Origin: Coriolopsis trogii
Lineage: Eukaryota; Basidiomycota; Agaricomycetes; Polyporales; Polyporaceae
NCBI GenBank assembly: GCA_020543525.1
Contig: JAHYIO010000001.1
Coordinates: forward strand, 1,240,001 to 1,304,000
Reading direction: 5' to 3'
Length of the DNA: 64,000 nt
Within the stretch, counting starts at the first letter, position 1. Each line of letters starts with the position of its first letter. Positions 1 to 14,022 of the stretch are shown here, piece after piece. The notes beneath the pieces were generated by a model. It did no database searches and was not told where the DNA came from. It was given only the letters and a program-made list of their open reading frames with translations. The position numbers and the translations under genes are program-made.

Positions 1-1106
1 ACTTCTTCAACTACTCTCAGACCGGCATAGACGTTGTCGCTCCTCACCCTGACCAGTTCGAACTCGAGCTTGACAACTCCCTCGCAGCCTTCGACGCGGA
101 ACTGAGTCTCCTCCCGGTCGACACAGGCGACTTCAGCTTTTATCGCTCGGCCACGCCTACGTTCGGCCCTCTCTCATCCTTCACCGCCTCTTCTGAGTCG
201 GTGTCGGGTTATGATAATTCCGTCTACAACGACAACATCTCTACTCGTTCCGAGAGCTACTATAACTTCAACCCCAACGCCCAGTCTCCCACGTCCAACT
301 ACAACTCTAGCGCTTACTCCCTCGGCCAAGAGCATCTCGACATGGACTTCCAGCGCATGGGCATGCCCGAGGACCACAGCTCCTTCGGTGCCCTCCCCGC
401 ATCCCCCTCTATCCGCAGCTCCTCTGGCAGCGTCCCCAACATTTCCCACTACTCTCCTCCCTACTCCTCCCCTCGCGGGTCCTTCTCAGACTACGAGCCT
501 GCGCAGCCGCAGCAGGTCCGGCTTAGCTCTGCCGCCTCCGACTACTACCCGCAGGCGCAGGTGCAGATCAACAAGTATACCGGCGCTCGCATCATGCAAC
601 CTCCTCAGGCCCGCTCGACCGCGAGCGTGTCGCCGCAGTTGTCGGCTATGTCCCACCCCTCTGCTGGGTCCCACCCGTCGCTTGCCGCCCATAGGGCGAA
701 GATGGAGAGCTTGCATGAGGATCCCAAGCGCAAGTACCAATGCCCGACGTGCCCCAGAGGTATGTCAATGTCCTCATTGTATCGTTCGCTCTGCTCACAT
801 TCTTTCCCGACAGCATTCGCTCGTGCGTACAACCTCAAGACGCACATACAAACCCATGACCCCAACCGCCTCAAACCGTACGCGTGCCATCACAAGTCGT
901 GTGGACGGGCGTTCAGTCGCAAGCACGACCTCACCAGGCACATGGTGTCAATCCATCGTGCCGAGTCGGTGACATCCCTCTCGACGTCGCTGTCGTCGGG
1001 ACCTATTGGAGTCGACAGTGGGCGTCGCGCCTGGTGCGAACAGTGTGGCCGGAGCTGGGTCGGCAAGGGCAAGGAGAAGGGTTGCGACTGTGACGATGTG
1101 AAGTAA
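1..1106 (+). CDS. C2H2 zinc-finger transcription factor (5' end outside the window)
   Basis: The reading frame is open from base 3, so the N-terminus lies upstream of the window. The first two thirds are Ser/Tyr/Pro/Asn-rich and low in complexity, as in activation regions. An in-frame 54 nt intron (760-813) splits the first finger. After splicing the finger reads CPTC, then AFARAYNLKTH and IQTH, a C-x2-C-x12-H-x3-H pattern. A second finger follows directly (CHHKSC ... HDLTRHMVSIH, C-x4-C-x12-H-x4-H). The protein ends about 55 residues later in a Cys-rich tail with a CEQC pair and a terminal CDCDD. Two adjacent C-terminal fingers in this arrangement are common in fungal regulators. I infer a nuclear DNA-binding protein; its targets are unknown. 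The first in-frame Met inside the window is at 201, but the conserved-looking upstream frame argues against it being the start. Confidence 0.85.
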   Translation, partial: FFNYSQTGIDVVAPHPDQFELELDNSLAAFDAELSLLPVDTGDFSFYRSATPTFGPLSSFTASSESVSGYDNSVYNDNISTRSESYYNFNPNAQSPTSNYNSSAYSLGQEHLDMDFQRMGMPEDHSSFGALPASPSIRSSSGSVPNISHYSPPYSSPRGSFSDYEPAQPQQVRLSSAASDYYPQAQVQINKYTGARIMQPPQARSTASVSPQLSAMSHPSAGSHPSLAAHRAKMESLHEDPKRKYQCPTCPRGMSMSSLYRSLCSHSFPTAFARAYNLKTHIQTHDPNRLKPYACHHKSCGRAFSRKHDLTRHMVSIHRAESVTSLSTSLSSGPIGVDSGRRAWCEQCGRSWVGKGKEKGCDCDDVK

Positions 1107-3416
1107 ACAAAGGCCGTGTTGTATCCCTATATGCATTCGCCTTTTTCGGTTTGCGTACGTTGCTCTGTTTTCGCTTATCGTGGTTTGTGCTCACGCGTCG
1201 TTGTAGCTCTTGGCAACACTCACGTCCGTCTAGCGGTGAAGAGTTTCCGAATATGGTCTCAAGTGGTCTGACCGTGGTGTACTCTCACCGTGACGACGAT
1301 GACATGTTATGCATGCGCTGTGTAGTATTGACGGGCTGGTCAACAAGCCGTTGGTATATACTCGTATCATGCAATGTCCCCCCTCCTCACTCCGCCTTAG
1401 ACCGGTCCCCTGGTTGATTTTCGGCGATTGTGTATATGCACTCCTCTGCTCTCTATTTCTCCCTGTCTACGGTATCCTCGACTGATTCTGAGTAGTTCGC
1501 GTAATTATCAACATATACGGATTGAGGACTGAGCTTGTGTCTGTTGCGTTTTCTTCCTGCTATTGAAATATTTTATGTCTTTATGCACGCCTTTGCCACG
1601 ATTTTCGTTCGCACCTACAAAAAAACAAGGAGATTCGAATCTTCACCGTGAGCTTGGCAAGAATGGTGGTTGAGTGTAGTCATCGCCTCGCCTTTCCACG
1701 GTCCTAGGCCTGGCGGAGTAGTTGTGGGTCCACTGGTGCGAACTTTGTGTTCGCAACGGTAGAACCGTCTTCCAGAATCGGGGTTCTCGCCCATGACTTG
1801 GCCTACCAGTTACCATCGACCACGTTCACATGTGGATCATCCGAACGTATCTTGCAGCGTGAACCTAGAACTCAATTGTTGCTCTCCAGGCGAGGCTGCC
1901 TGTGATTGATTACAGGGCAGACTCATGCGGCCTCCGATCCTTCTCGGGAGTAATACTGACGAGTACAGGGTCAAGATGCGGCTGTTGCATCATCTGTCAA
2001 TAAGCTAGTAGGATCAAAAAATACGTGAGAGACGGAAGGTGCGGTCTTCCAGGCTAGCGGTAGATCTGATTGTTCTGCGATTGGGATGGCGGTGCTCATG
2101 ACACCGTCGTCCGAGTCGGCCGTAGAGCCAAATCATCCTGTGGTCCCCCAGACTCCAATCTTGAGAGTCATATTCCGTTAGATTGTCACGTAGCTGAACG
2201 CTTGAGATGCTTGGGACCTGGGTTGAGGCTGCGGGATGATGAAGGATCGCGATAGCGTAGCATGTGCATGCGTGCCCAGACAGCTTTGAAGGCTGCACGT
2301 TCTGCTCAAAACCGCAGTGTGTGGACTCCGCAGCTTCCGCAGGCCGCAGGCGTGCAGTTCAATAGGATGTGACGTCTGCTGCTGCGTAGAGGAAAAGCAG
2401 CATACGCTGCCGATGGGCTCCATTCGTGGTACTAGTAGGTAAGTAATACACGTCTTCTCGATGGGATGACGGCCGCATTGTGAGCTGAGGCCACAACGCG
2501 TTCGGACGTGGATGCGCAGGACACCTTGGCGACTTCCAGGATCAATTGGTAGGCCTTCTGTACATCTCGCGACATGTGGAATACTGACATTTCCTCGGCT
2601 TGTAGACGACATGTCTACTTGTTGCCGGGATGATTGCATCGATCGTCACGGATGAGTATACATCGGACGATCCTACTCATGGCATGCCCAAGAGTCCAAT
2701 CGCGAGAGCCACTGGGCCACGAGTCGACTCGCTCAAACTTCCGTCACGCATACACGTGACTGGCATTCTCGGCTGAACCTCTTGTCCTGATACAAATGAG
2801 TGCAGCCGCTTCGTACGCTTGTGTCACGGTGAAGTCATTGAGCTGGTCACGGGTAATAGACTCAGTCTGACTTAAGTAGTAGTACTGCCCGACCTCTTAC
2901 CTTGACTTCGGCGTTTTCATCCGACGGAGCAGCTTTAAGTCGGCGGAGCGGGTGTGTCCTTGTCAGCAGAAATCGTGCTTCACCAGTACTGATAGACTCC
3001 GTCGTCTAGCGCAGCATACACGGAGAGCGAGCTCAAGATACAGAGCAATCAAGCCGAGGACGAATGGTAGCTCTGGACCAGTACTTGTCTCTCATTGGCG
3101 CGTAATACTTGCTTGCTCACTCGGACTCTGTGGACACCGAGTCAACGCTGATCCAATGGGGATGCGGTGGGATAACGTCCAGTCAGGATCATCTGTTTCG
3201 TCATGGGATATCAGGACGAGTGGCTCCCCCAGAGTCCACCCGAAATGTGTACGACCTTGACTTCCCAATTTAGGCAACAGACTCGTCATGTTGACAGTGC
3301 AGTGACGTCGCGTCTGCTCTTTCCTTGACCCTTCACTCGAGCTACCCCACGCATATAAGACTTGTTTCCGCCATGTCCGACATCCTTGTCATCTCTCCTC
3401 CTCGTCCATCTTCATC
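1107..3416. other. Long intergenic region between the C2H2 gene and catalase
   Basis: This 2.3 kb stretch has no convincing gene; its ORFs (for example 2014-2298 and 2178-2639, minus strand) have no recognisable motif. It should hold the 3' UTR of the C2H2 gene and the catalase promoter. TGACGTC half-palindromes occur at 2370-2376 and 3303-3309. A TATA-like element lies at 3352-3358. There is a 12 bp perfect palindrome at 2720-2731 and a small hairpin, GCGAAC/GTTCGC, near 1740-1756. Confidence 0.6.
3303..3358 (+). promoter_or_regulatory. Catalase proximal promoter: CRE-like site and TATA box
   Basis: TGACGTCG at 3303-3310 matches seven of eight bases of the ATF/CREB site TGACGTCA. The sequence CATATAAGA around 3352-3360 is a TATA-like element about 60 bp before the catalase start codon. 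In fission yeast, catalase is induced through Atf1, which binds CRE-like sites; applying this here is inference. Confidence 0.5.
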
Positions 3417-6145
3417 ATGTCTTCTGCTATCGGCACTGTCAAGCAAGCATTCGCCTCCGTATCCGGCCAGACCGACAAGGTCCGCGATCTCGAGAAAGCC
3501 ATACAGGACCCGGCAAAGAAACCCACGAAGGGTATGACAACTGATACTGGACTTTTCATTTCGGACCCGGACAACTGGTGTGTACTCACGTATGACCACC
3601 TTGAACACGTCCATTCACGCGGCTTTCGAACAGGCTTCGCGCCTCAGATGGTGCCCGTCCAGGACCCGCGCTGCTTGAGGACCAGGTGTGCATTACCAAA
3701 CACCCCGCGCACTTGAAATGTTCTCAACCATAGCTGCTCATAGATTGCGCGCGAGAAGATCATGCGCTTCGACCATGAGCGCATCCCCGAAGTGAGTGTA
3801 TAAATCCATTCACGCTAAGATGGCGAGCTCACATTTTCCTGTTCATCTAGCGTGTCGTACACGCTCGTGGTGCTGGAGCGCACGGATACTTCAAGGTCTA
3901 CGACGATCGCGCGTCGAAATACACCTACGCGCCGGTGTTAACTGACCCATCGCGCGTGACATCTACATTCGTCCGCTTCAGCACTGTCCAAGGTAGCCGC
4001 GGTAGTGCGGTATGTAGTCGCTTCGCTTGACAAGTTGTGTTGTACTCATCTGCGCTTACTGTTCAGGACACTGTCCGTGACGTTCGCGGGTTCGCTGTCA
4101 AACTATATACCGCAGAGGGGAATTGGGATATCGTCGGCAATAACATTCCCGTGTTCTTCATACAAGACGCCATCAAGTTCCCTGACATCGTTCACGCTGT
4201 GAAGCCTGAGCCCCACAACGAAGTCCCTACTGGCCAGAGTGCTCACAATAACTTCTGGGACTTCGTGGGACTTCAACCTGAGTGTAAGCTATTTTGATGA
4301 CCACCTGGTGGAAAGCCTAACGTGAATCGTAGCTGCGCACATGATCATGTGGGTCATGTCTGACCGTGCAATCCCCCGCTCGTATCGTATGATGCAGGGA
4401 TTTGGTGTGAACACCTGTAAGTACGCCGGGTAGTTTTGCGGTGAATCAGATACTCATTACTGTCATGCAGATACTCTAGTCAACGCCAAGGGCGAGCGAT
4501 TTTTCGTCAAGTTCCACTGGGTACCTGAGCTCGGCGTTCACAGTCTTGTGTGGGACGAAGCCCTCAAGATTGCTGGCCAAGATCCCGGTACGTGTTGTCT
4601 CCAAGGACATGAGGAAACCCTTTGACAATAAGGTGCAGATTTCCATCGAAAGGATCTTGAGGAGGCCATTACCAACGGTGCTTTCCCCAAATGGTATTTC
4701 GGTATCCAAGTCATCCCCGAGGCTCGTGAGAACGACTTCGATTTCGATATCCTGGATGCGACCAAGGTGTGGCCTGAGGAATTGGTTCCGCTAGAGATCA
4801 TCGGTGAAATGGTCCTCAACCGAACTGTCGATGAATACTTCCCTGAGACGGAGCAAGTCGCATTCTGCACGTCCCATGTCGTTCCGGGGATCGGCTTCAG
4901 CGATGACCCTCTTCTTCAGGGTCGAAACTTCTCCTACTTCGATACGCAAATATCTAGGCTTGGCGTCAACTGGCAGCAGCTTCCAATTAATCGCCCCGTA
5001 TGTCCTGTCATGAACCACCATCGTGATGGCCGCATGCAGCATAGGATTACCAAGGATCTGAATTACTGGCCGAACCGTCGTGACATCGCACCTCCGGTTC
5101 ATCCTAGTGAGGGTGGCTTCGCCGAGTAAGTCAACATGTGTTCATTGATTGGCCTGCAACTCACGTTTTCACGGTAGGTACCCTCAGAAGATCAACGCTA
5201 TCAAGCAGCGTCTCCGGAGCACTAAGTTCCAAGAGCACTTCAATCAAGCGCAGCTCTTCTACAACTCCTTGACCGACTACGAGAAGTCTCACGTTCTGGC
5301 CGCTCTGTCGTTCGAACTCTCTCATTGTGACGATCCGGTTGTCTACAAGTCCTACACAGACATTCTGAACAACATCGACTTCGGGTTGGCCAAGCAAGTC
5401 GCGATCAACGTGGGCGGTAACATCCCTGAGAAGCCGGCGCGCGAGAACCCGGGTCATAAGTCGATCAGACTATCGCAGCTGGAGTTCGCGCCCAAAGAGC
5501 CCACGGTCAAGTCGCGCAGAATCGCCATCCTCCTCGCCGACGGTTTCAACCTGGGAGAGGTACAAGCCCTTCGCGCCGCCCTTAAGGCGGGCATGGCAAC
5601 GACTTGGGTTATTGGTCCTCGTCGCGGACCGGTCTATCCAGATGGCGAGGAGGTTGGGTCCGGGAATGGATACAGTGCTGATCACCACTACGAAGGCCAG
5701 CGTAGCACGATGTTTGACGCTATCATCATCCCCGGCGGCGCTAAGCATGCCCAGGCTCTTGCAAACAACGGCCGTACGGTGCATTGGGTACGAGAGGCAT
5801 TCGGACATTGCAAGCCCATTGGAGCACTTGGAGAAGGTTCGTCTCGTCTCTTCTCCCTGTAGCAATGAGGCTTCATTTTAACCGTCCCTTGCGTTAGGTG
5901 TGGTATTCCTCCGCGAGGCCGTGCAATTGCCCGTGCAACTGGCGTCGGACCTCAATAGCAATAACGTCACCTCGTCCTATGGCGTTGTGACGGCGGGGAA
6001 GTACGACATTGGCTCCGCCGCAGCTGATGCGCTCACCATTAAGCAAGACGAGAAGGGGTTCGTCTCCAGTTTCGCGTACGAAGTCAGTAAACATCGCTGC
6101 TACGAGCGCGAGGCCGACGGCCTCGCCGCTAAGGTGGCGTACTAA
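3417..6145 (+). CDS. Large-subunit catalase with C-terminal flavodoxin/DJ-1-like domain
   Basis: This haem enzyme dismutates hydrogen peroxide to water and oxygen. I infer ten exons and nine short introns (first intron 3578-3633) and about 740 residues, the size of clade-2 large-subunit catalases. The distal His sits in [15 protein letters not shown]. The distal Asn lies in [11 protein letters not shown]. The proximal haem Tyr is in [14 protein letters not shown]. After the helical domain comes the extra domain of this class, starting near [19 protein letters not shown] and containing IIIPGG and GALGEG. No Cys is seen at the nucleophile elbow, as usual for catalase-attached DJ-1-like domains. 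The start ATG follows a CT-rich leader, and the N-terminus begins [12 protein letters not shown]. No signal peptide is visible, so a cytosolic or peroxisomal location is more likely than secretion. The C-terminus KVAY is not an SKL signal. Confidence 0.96.
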
Positions 6146-6496
6146 GTGGGATTTGTCGGAATTGAGCACGAACGCAACACGGTTGTTTGTACACCATTGT
6201 GTGCTACGTATTCTGTCGATTGTACACTAGTAATATTCTGCCATCAGACATCCTTCATGAGCTCATGAGACCATGAACATTTCTTCGCTTCAGTATAGTC
6301 TAACGCCAATCATGGTGCTCAAGTAAGTAGTACCTCAACGACTTCAAGTTACGTCCTCGAAGCGAGCCTTTCCATTATGACTGGTGGCTTACGTAATCCT
6401 ACGTACCGTCTCACAGACAACAACTTGAAGCACGGCGTGTGCTTCGCTCCTTCCTGTATACTACTATCTACTACACTGGCCTGAACTATTTGGGTA

Positions 6497-7018
6497 ATGT
6501 CTAGCGATGAGCAACCGACGCCTGAGATGCTCAAACAAGAGAAGGATTACCTTCGCAAAGTCCATCCTACTCCGGAAGAAGTCCCGGGCTGTATGAAGCT
6601 ATTCGACGACTTCTTGCTTTGCAATGGTGCTGTCCGCTTTCTTCATTTCGTGCATACGCACACCTGATGCGTCATGTCACGTTAGGGATGAGCTCTCAAT
6701 TCAGATCGCTCTACCGGTACGGCGAAATGGCGACGTGCTCTCCGAAGCTGGAAGAGTTCAAGTTCTGCATGAGCTTGAAGGGCATGCACCCGGAGGAGAA
6801 GCGCGACGTGTGGATACAGCGGCGGGCTGAGTGGTGGGCGCGAAGGAGGACACATAAGAGCAGCGAGGATGTGTGGGACGTCCGGACGTACGTCTCCTGG
6901 GACTCTCCCCCGTATACTCGAAATGGTGCGGCTGACGTGAACGCCCAGCGAGCCTTTGGAGAACTTCCCCCCACGAAGGTTGGACCCCAACATTGGTGAA
7001 CCCCGTACCATCAGTTAG
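6497..7018 (+). CDS. EMI1: EMI1-like DUF3128 protein with twin CX9C motifs
   Basis: Three exons (6497-6626, 6686-6887, 6949-7018) give a 133-residue protein. Two CX9C motifs are visible, CMKLFDDFLLC and CSPKLEEFKFC. They are followed by the family core HPEEKRDVWIQRRAEWW and SSEDVWDVR. This matches DUF3128/Emi1, named from yeast 'early meiotic induction' screens. The paired CX9C spacing is the hallmark of helix-hairpin-helix proteins oxidised in the mitochondrial intermembrane space by Mia40, so mitochondrial import is a reasonable inference. Exon joins are phase-consistent: the first intron interrupts a Gly codon right after the second Cys. It converges with MCM5, whose stop lies 253 bp downstream. 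Confidence 0.88.
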
Positions 7019-7270
7019 ACGTGAACGCGACGGCCGTCCGTGACAGCGAAAACGCGTTCGCGAAGACGTTGCACTACCATCCCTGGAGCATACAAGTACG
7101 TATCTACACTAGTACACTACGCAAAGCGTCAATACAGCTACATGCATCCTACAACAATACGACCGGAAAGCAGACCGAAAACACGACGAACGGCTGTGCG
7201 CACTATACCCCCATCCTAGAACGAAACTGTGAGACACGTGAAAGTTCAACGACAGCTGCGAAAAGAGGGC

Positions 7271-10111
<2,841 letters not shown>

Positions 10112-10314
10112 GGTGAGTGCGTTTGGATGAGCAGGACAGTAACGCGTCAAGAGGAGATCAGCCAGAGTACGACGCGAGCCACAAATGAGATTCAGGGCAG
10201 GCTGGTTCGCGTCGGCACGTGTCTGGATGCACGTGTTGCCGAATACAAGGGCGCTTCCTCGTCTACTCTGCTTGCGCGGTCTGTGGCTGCATACACCTCT
10301 TGACTTTGTCCGCA
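10112..10314. promoter_or_regulatory. Bidirectional promoter MCM5/CSN6 with MCB and twin E-boxes
   Basis: This 203 bp interval is the only space between two head-to-head genes. AACGCGT at 10141-10147 contains the MluI cell-cycle box ACGCGT, 31 bp before the MCM5 ATG. In yeasts MBF binds this box to drive G1/S genes, including MCMs. Two CACGTG E-boxes sit at 10216-10221 and 10230-10235, closer to CSN6. The sites are seen directly; their use is inferred. Confidence 0.55.
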
Positions 10315-11657
10315 ATGACTTCAATGGAGACCGATGAGCTCCCAGTAGTCCTCCCATCCAGCACGACCTCCGGTCTTTCTCTCGCTCTGTGCGTCACGAG
10401 CCGGCCTGTCTCGTGCACTCTCAGTCACTGATCCGTATGCGTCAGCCATCCTCTACCTATCCTCAATATCTCTGAGCATCTCACTCGTCTCAGGCTCCAA
10501 ACGAGGAGCAGCATACCATTTGGTCTGTAGCATTCTAGCTGTAAACCCTACTGTGACCGATCTCGTTATGTAGTCATTGGCGCCCTCCTCGGAACACAGA
10601 ACGGTCGGGATGTGGAAATCGTGAACAGCTTCGAGCTTGCTATGGAAGACGATGGAGTGACCGTAGACCAAGGCTTCCTTGTCACTCGGAAAGAGCAATG
10701 TACGTATGCGAACCAATTTATGCTTGACATTAGTCACTGAAGCCGTTGTATAGACAAGCAAGTATTCCCCTCGCTTGAGTTCATTGGCTGGTATACTGTG
10801 GCGGAACGACCTTCGGCTCGTCATATTTCTCTCCATGAACAAGTAAGTACGTTGAACTTGTTCCTGATGCATTTGTACCCATTTGCGATCCAGTTCACCG
10901 CGTACAGTTCAACGCCACTGCTCCTCATGATGCAGCCTTCGACCGTATTCGCTGCGGCAACTGATGCCTCAGGACAATCGTTGCCACTCAAAGCGTACGA
11001 GCCCACAATCGAGATGCGCGACCGGAAGTCGCGTTCGGTGTTTATCGAGGCAACTTACTCTGTCGAGACCGGCGAGGCCGAGCGTATCGCGGTTGATTGG
11101 ACAGCTAAAGGAGGCGAAGGTGGCACTAGCTGTGAGTTGATCCTTTCTTAATCGTCATTCTGTATGAGGTGACTGGTTCGCAGTGGAATCACATATGCAG
11201 ACGCAACGGGCAGCTGTAAAGATGTTACACGACCGCATAATGCTCCTCATCAAGTATGTGACCGAGGTGATCGCTGGTACGTGTGATTCCTCTGGTCATG
11301 ATCCACCCGACACCCACCCGTGATATAGGATCGGCGAAGAAGGATCATGCAACATTACGAGCATTGTCAGCCTTGATTGCATCACTGCCTGCAAGCGATA
11401 GTGCAGGTTTCAGGGAGGAGTTCGACACCGAATATGAAGACGTGCAACTGACAGCATTCCTGGCCACACTCACTAAGTCTACAAACATACTCAATGACGT
11501 GAGTATGAAAGGGCAATCCGTCGGGCCAGATACTGATCCTTTTGTATAGCTTGTGGACAAACATGTCGTCCTGACGGCATCACGAGAGGACAGGGGAGGA
11601 GGTCCCAGGCGGCGTGGCCTGATGGGTCGCCCGGGAGACTTCGACCGCTTCCACTAG
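10315..11657 (+). CDS. CSN6: COP9 signalosome subunit 6 (MPN- domain)
   Basis: CSN6 is the catalytically inactive MPN partner of CSN5 in the COP9 signalosome, which removes NEDD8 from cullins. Introns at 10389-10445 and 10523-10573 join three short exons into SGLSLALHPLPILNISEH and then VIGALLGTQNGRDVEIVNSFEL, which is diagnostic of CSN6. Downstream are FKQVFPSLEFIGWYTV, EAERIAVDW, a helical tail and a C-terminus GGGPRRRGLMG. The last resembles the RRMRGL ending of animal CSN6. The MPN region lacks the HxHx(7)Sx2D metal-binding JAMM signature, as expected. I infer about 320 residues, normal length. Its neighbour across the shared promoter is MCM5. Confidence 0.93.
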
Positions 11658-12151
11658 ATATCTCCGCACCTTGACTTTCATCTTGAGATGTTATCCGCCC
11701 CGTCCTGCCGTGTTTAAGAAAAGTCCATGATTCGCATATCCGCCGCCGTCGCGCATGTATCATGTTGTTTGTATCTGCCACTATCCAAGTCGTCGCGCAT
11801 ATATCAATGTACAGTCAGTGTCTATGTCTTGGGAGGAGTCGTCTATGACTATGAATTCGTTGAGCACGAATCCAGCTTGTGAGTGAGGGCTGAGATCTGA
11901 GAAATCGTGGGCTGACACTCGCAGGTTGACTTGCAGCCGGAATATCCGTGATTTTCCCGCACACGTGAGCGTGATTGGTGTCGTCCATGTGCGCGCCACA
12001 GTCTGGGGCAGCTCTTGGGTCGGCCAGGCTGGTGCTGTATTCCCAGCACTACATCTTGCTTGCGTTTCCTTCCCTTGCCGCTGGTCCATATAAATCCTCT
12101 TAGGGCTGTGAAGCAACGTGTACTCCTACTCGGACCTTCATTCGAAACTTC
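11658..12151. other. Intergenic region before the TMEM205-like gene, with TATA box
   Basis: No gene was recognised. A canonical TATAAAT lies at 12089-12095, about 57 bp before the next start codon, and is the likely core promoter of the TMEM205-like gene. A minus-strand ORF at 11781-12116 has no family signal and overlaps this promoter. Confidence 0.5.
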
Positions 12152-12969
12152 ATGATGGCGAAAGTCTCCAAGCTCACCTGGTCTTCGTTCATAGCGCTTT
12201 TCAATGCGCAAGCTGTCTACCAGCTTGGATATGCTTGGTTGTTTGGCATGAGTGAGTACCGCAGATATATCACAAGTGCTACGGAACATTTCCAGTATTA
12301 ACCTTCGCGTCCAGCTCTATGGGTGACCTTTATCGGAGGTATGTCGCTCCAGTGCCACACAGGAAGCCATGCATTCGTACTGACTCTATCCTAGGTATCA
12401 TTGCGTTCAGAGCCCTGCCTAGACAGCAATTCGGAGCGTTGCAACACCGCACCTTCCCCGTGTACTTCACTCTCAGTATCGCGCTCTCTTCAGGCCTCCT
12501 CGGTCTCTGGACGTACAGTCACCCTGTCGTGCTCACGCACTACCTCGCACCTTCTGTGGCGGATGTTGCACAGGCGTACGCGCTAGCCGCTATCGTCATC
12601 TTCCAGTCCGCGAACCGCTTTGTGATTGGGCCCCTGACGAGCAAGTGAGTACCACGTTTATCTCAACCATTGGGTGGACATGGGAGGGATACTGATGCGG
12701 GATGCAGGACGATGTTCAAGCGACACAGGCTCGAGAAGGAGGAGGGCAAGACATACAACGAGCCTGGTGTAAGGTCCATATGTCTATCAGCCTTGACTGA
12801 CTCGACTGAACGACTTCCTCAGGTGTCGGATGAAATGAAGGCCCTGAACAAACTCTTCGGTCAACTCCACGGTATCAGCTCGTTGGCCAACCTAGGCTCC
12901 TTCATTGCAGTGCTTTTCCATGGCTTGTATATCGGCAACGTCGGCGCTGGCATCAAGAGCATCTTCTGA
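12152..12969 (+). CDS. TMEM205-like (DUF4149) membrane protein
   Basis: About five short exons encode a small polytopic protein. The first exon reads MMAKVSKLTWSSFIALFNAQ. It continues over an intron into LWVTFIGGIIAFRALPRQQF, with conserved RALPRQQFGALQ and FPVYF as in TMEM205/DUF4149 proteins. Hydrophobic segments are visible at the N-terminus, around YFTLSIALSSGLLGLW, around AYALAAIVIFQSANRF, and at the C-terminus (SLANLGSFIAVLFHGLYI). A charged linker, KRHRLEKEEGK, precedes the last segment. The function of the family in fungi is unknown; animal TMEM205 is a secretory-pathway protein linked to cisplatin tolerance. Location in an internal membrane is inferred. Confidence 0.85.
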
Positions 12970-13110
12970 GATATCTACTCCTTGTACTGCTCGAATGTGT
13001 ATTTGACTCATGCTATCGCACCTTGCTATTCGTCTCGGCAGTTCAGTGGTAGAAACTTGTTGCACAAGGATACGAGAACAAGGGGAACATGTTACATTCA
13101 TCATACAAGG

Positions 13111-14022
13111 TCATGCACCGACAGAATCCACACCAGGCATGAAACCCTCCTTCAACATCCGCTCGAGCCTCCTGATCTCCTCCACCGATGTTGCACGCGC
13201 AATCGCCTCCCTGACCTTGTCCGCCTCCTCCTTCGACATGAGTCTGCCTGCCTTGCCATGCAACGCGGGCTTCGGCTCGTCGGTCGTGACAGGCGGCTTT
13301 GATGAATGTGTTGTGACGGTCTGGGCGATAGTTGTCGCGAGTTGTGTAGGGAGATTGTCTGCGGTCAGGAAGAGTGCTTTGGCAGCTTGTCGTTCCTGTA
13401 TCGCAAAGTCGATCCATGAATGGGTGCATCTAACACCACCAGATCAATCGACGTACCTTGTCCCGAATTCTTTGGAAGTCCAATACCCTGAGGTTGGGAA
13501 TGCGCCATGCTAGCCATTCCCGATACCACTTCTTCTCCCGGACGGGGTTCCCTAAGAGGGACAAGTACTGGAGCGACTTGACATCCTTCAAGGGCTCAAG
13601 ATCTCCAAGTTCAGCAATGTTGTTGTTGGTGAGTATGAGAGTCGTAAGGTTGGGTACGGAGAGGTGCAAGGAGGCAGAGATGGAGGATACACGGTTGTTT
13701 GCAAGCAGCAGCGTCCGGAGACGGCGGAGTAGGGGGATGTTCCCCAGAACGATGATCGAATTGTCTGTGAAATCTATACAGTCATGCTGATCCTGTATGC
13801 AAAATGTCCGTCAATACAAACAGCAAGCAGACTGGAGACTGATGGTGTACCTTGGTAATACCAAGATTTTCGATGGCAGGGATGGTGTATCCTGTGAGCC
13901 CAAACTCTAGTGAGCGATCCGAAGGGCGAAAGACGCGACGTACCTCGGAGATCGAGCTGTCGCTCTTTTATGGGATTGAGGTGAGATGGGACGGACTGGA
14001 GGAGCTCGGGAGTGAGCTTCAT
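13111..14022 (-). CDS. LEA1: U2 snRNP protein A' (LEA1/SNRPA1), leucine-rich repeats
   Basis: U2A' binds U2B'' and stem-loop IV of U2 snRNA in the spliceosome. Four exons join through phase-consistent introns. The N-terminus MKLTPELLQSVPSHLNP is followed by RQLDLRGYTIPAIENLG. LRR units include NSIIVLGNIPLLRRLRTLLL, NLTTLILTNNNIAELGDL and LKSL-like repeats. The LRR cap YREWLAWRIPNLRVLDFQRI is typical, and DKERQAAKALF follows. The C-terminal helix VEEIRRLERMLKEGFMPG matches the end of family members. I chose the ATG at 14022 because it aligns with the family start, although the frame stays open upstream. It is divergent to SAC1 over 163 bp. Confidence 0.94.

Noticed and set aside
1631..1643. 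GATTCGAATC palindrome with a downstream T-run on the minus strand, a possible tRNA B-box
   Set aside because: T-stem does not close and no A-box or acceptor stem is found.
2014..2639. Overlapping minus-strand ORFs upstream of catalase
   Set aside because: Composition is unlike neighbouring genes, no motif, no consistent splice model; treated as promoter DNA.
11781..12289. Minus-strand ORFs before the TMEM205-like gene
   Set aside because: They overlap its TATA box and first exon in antisense and have no motif.
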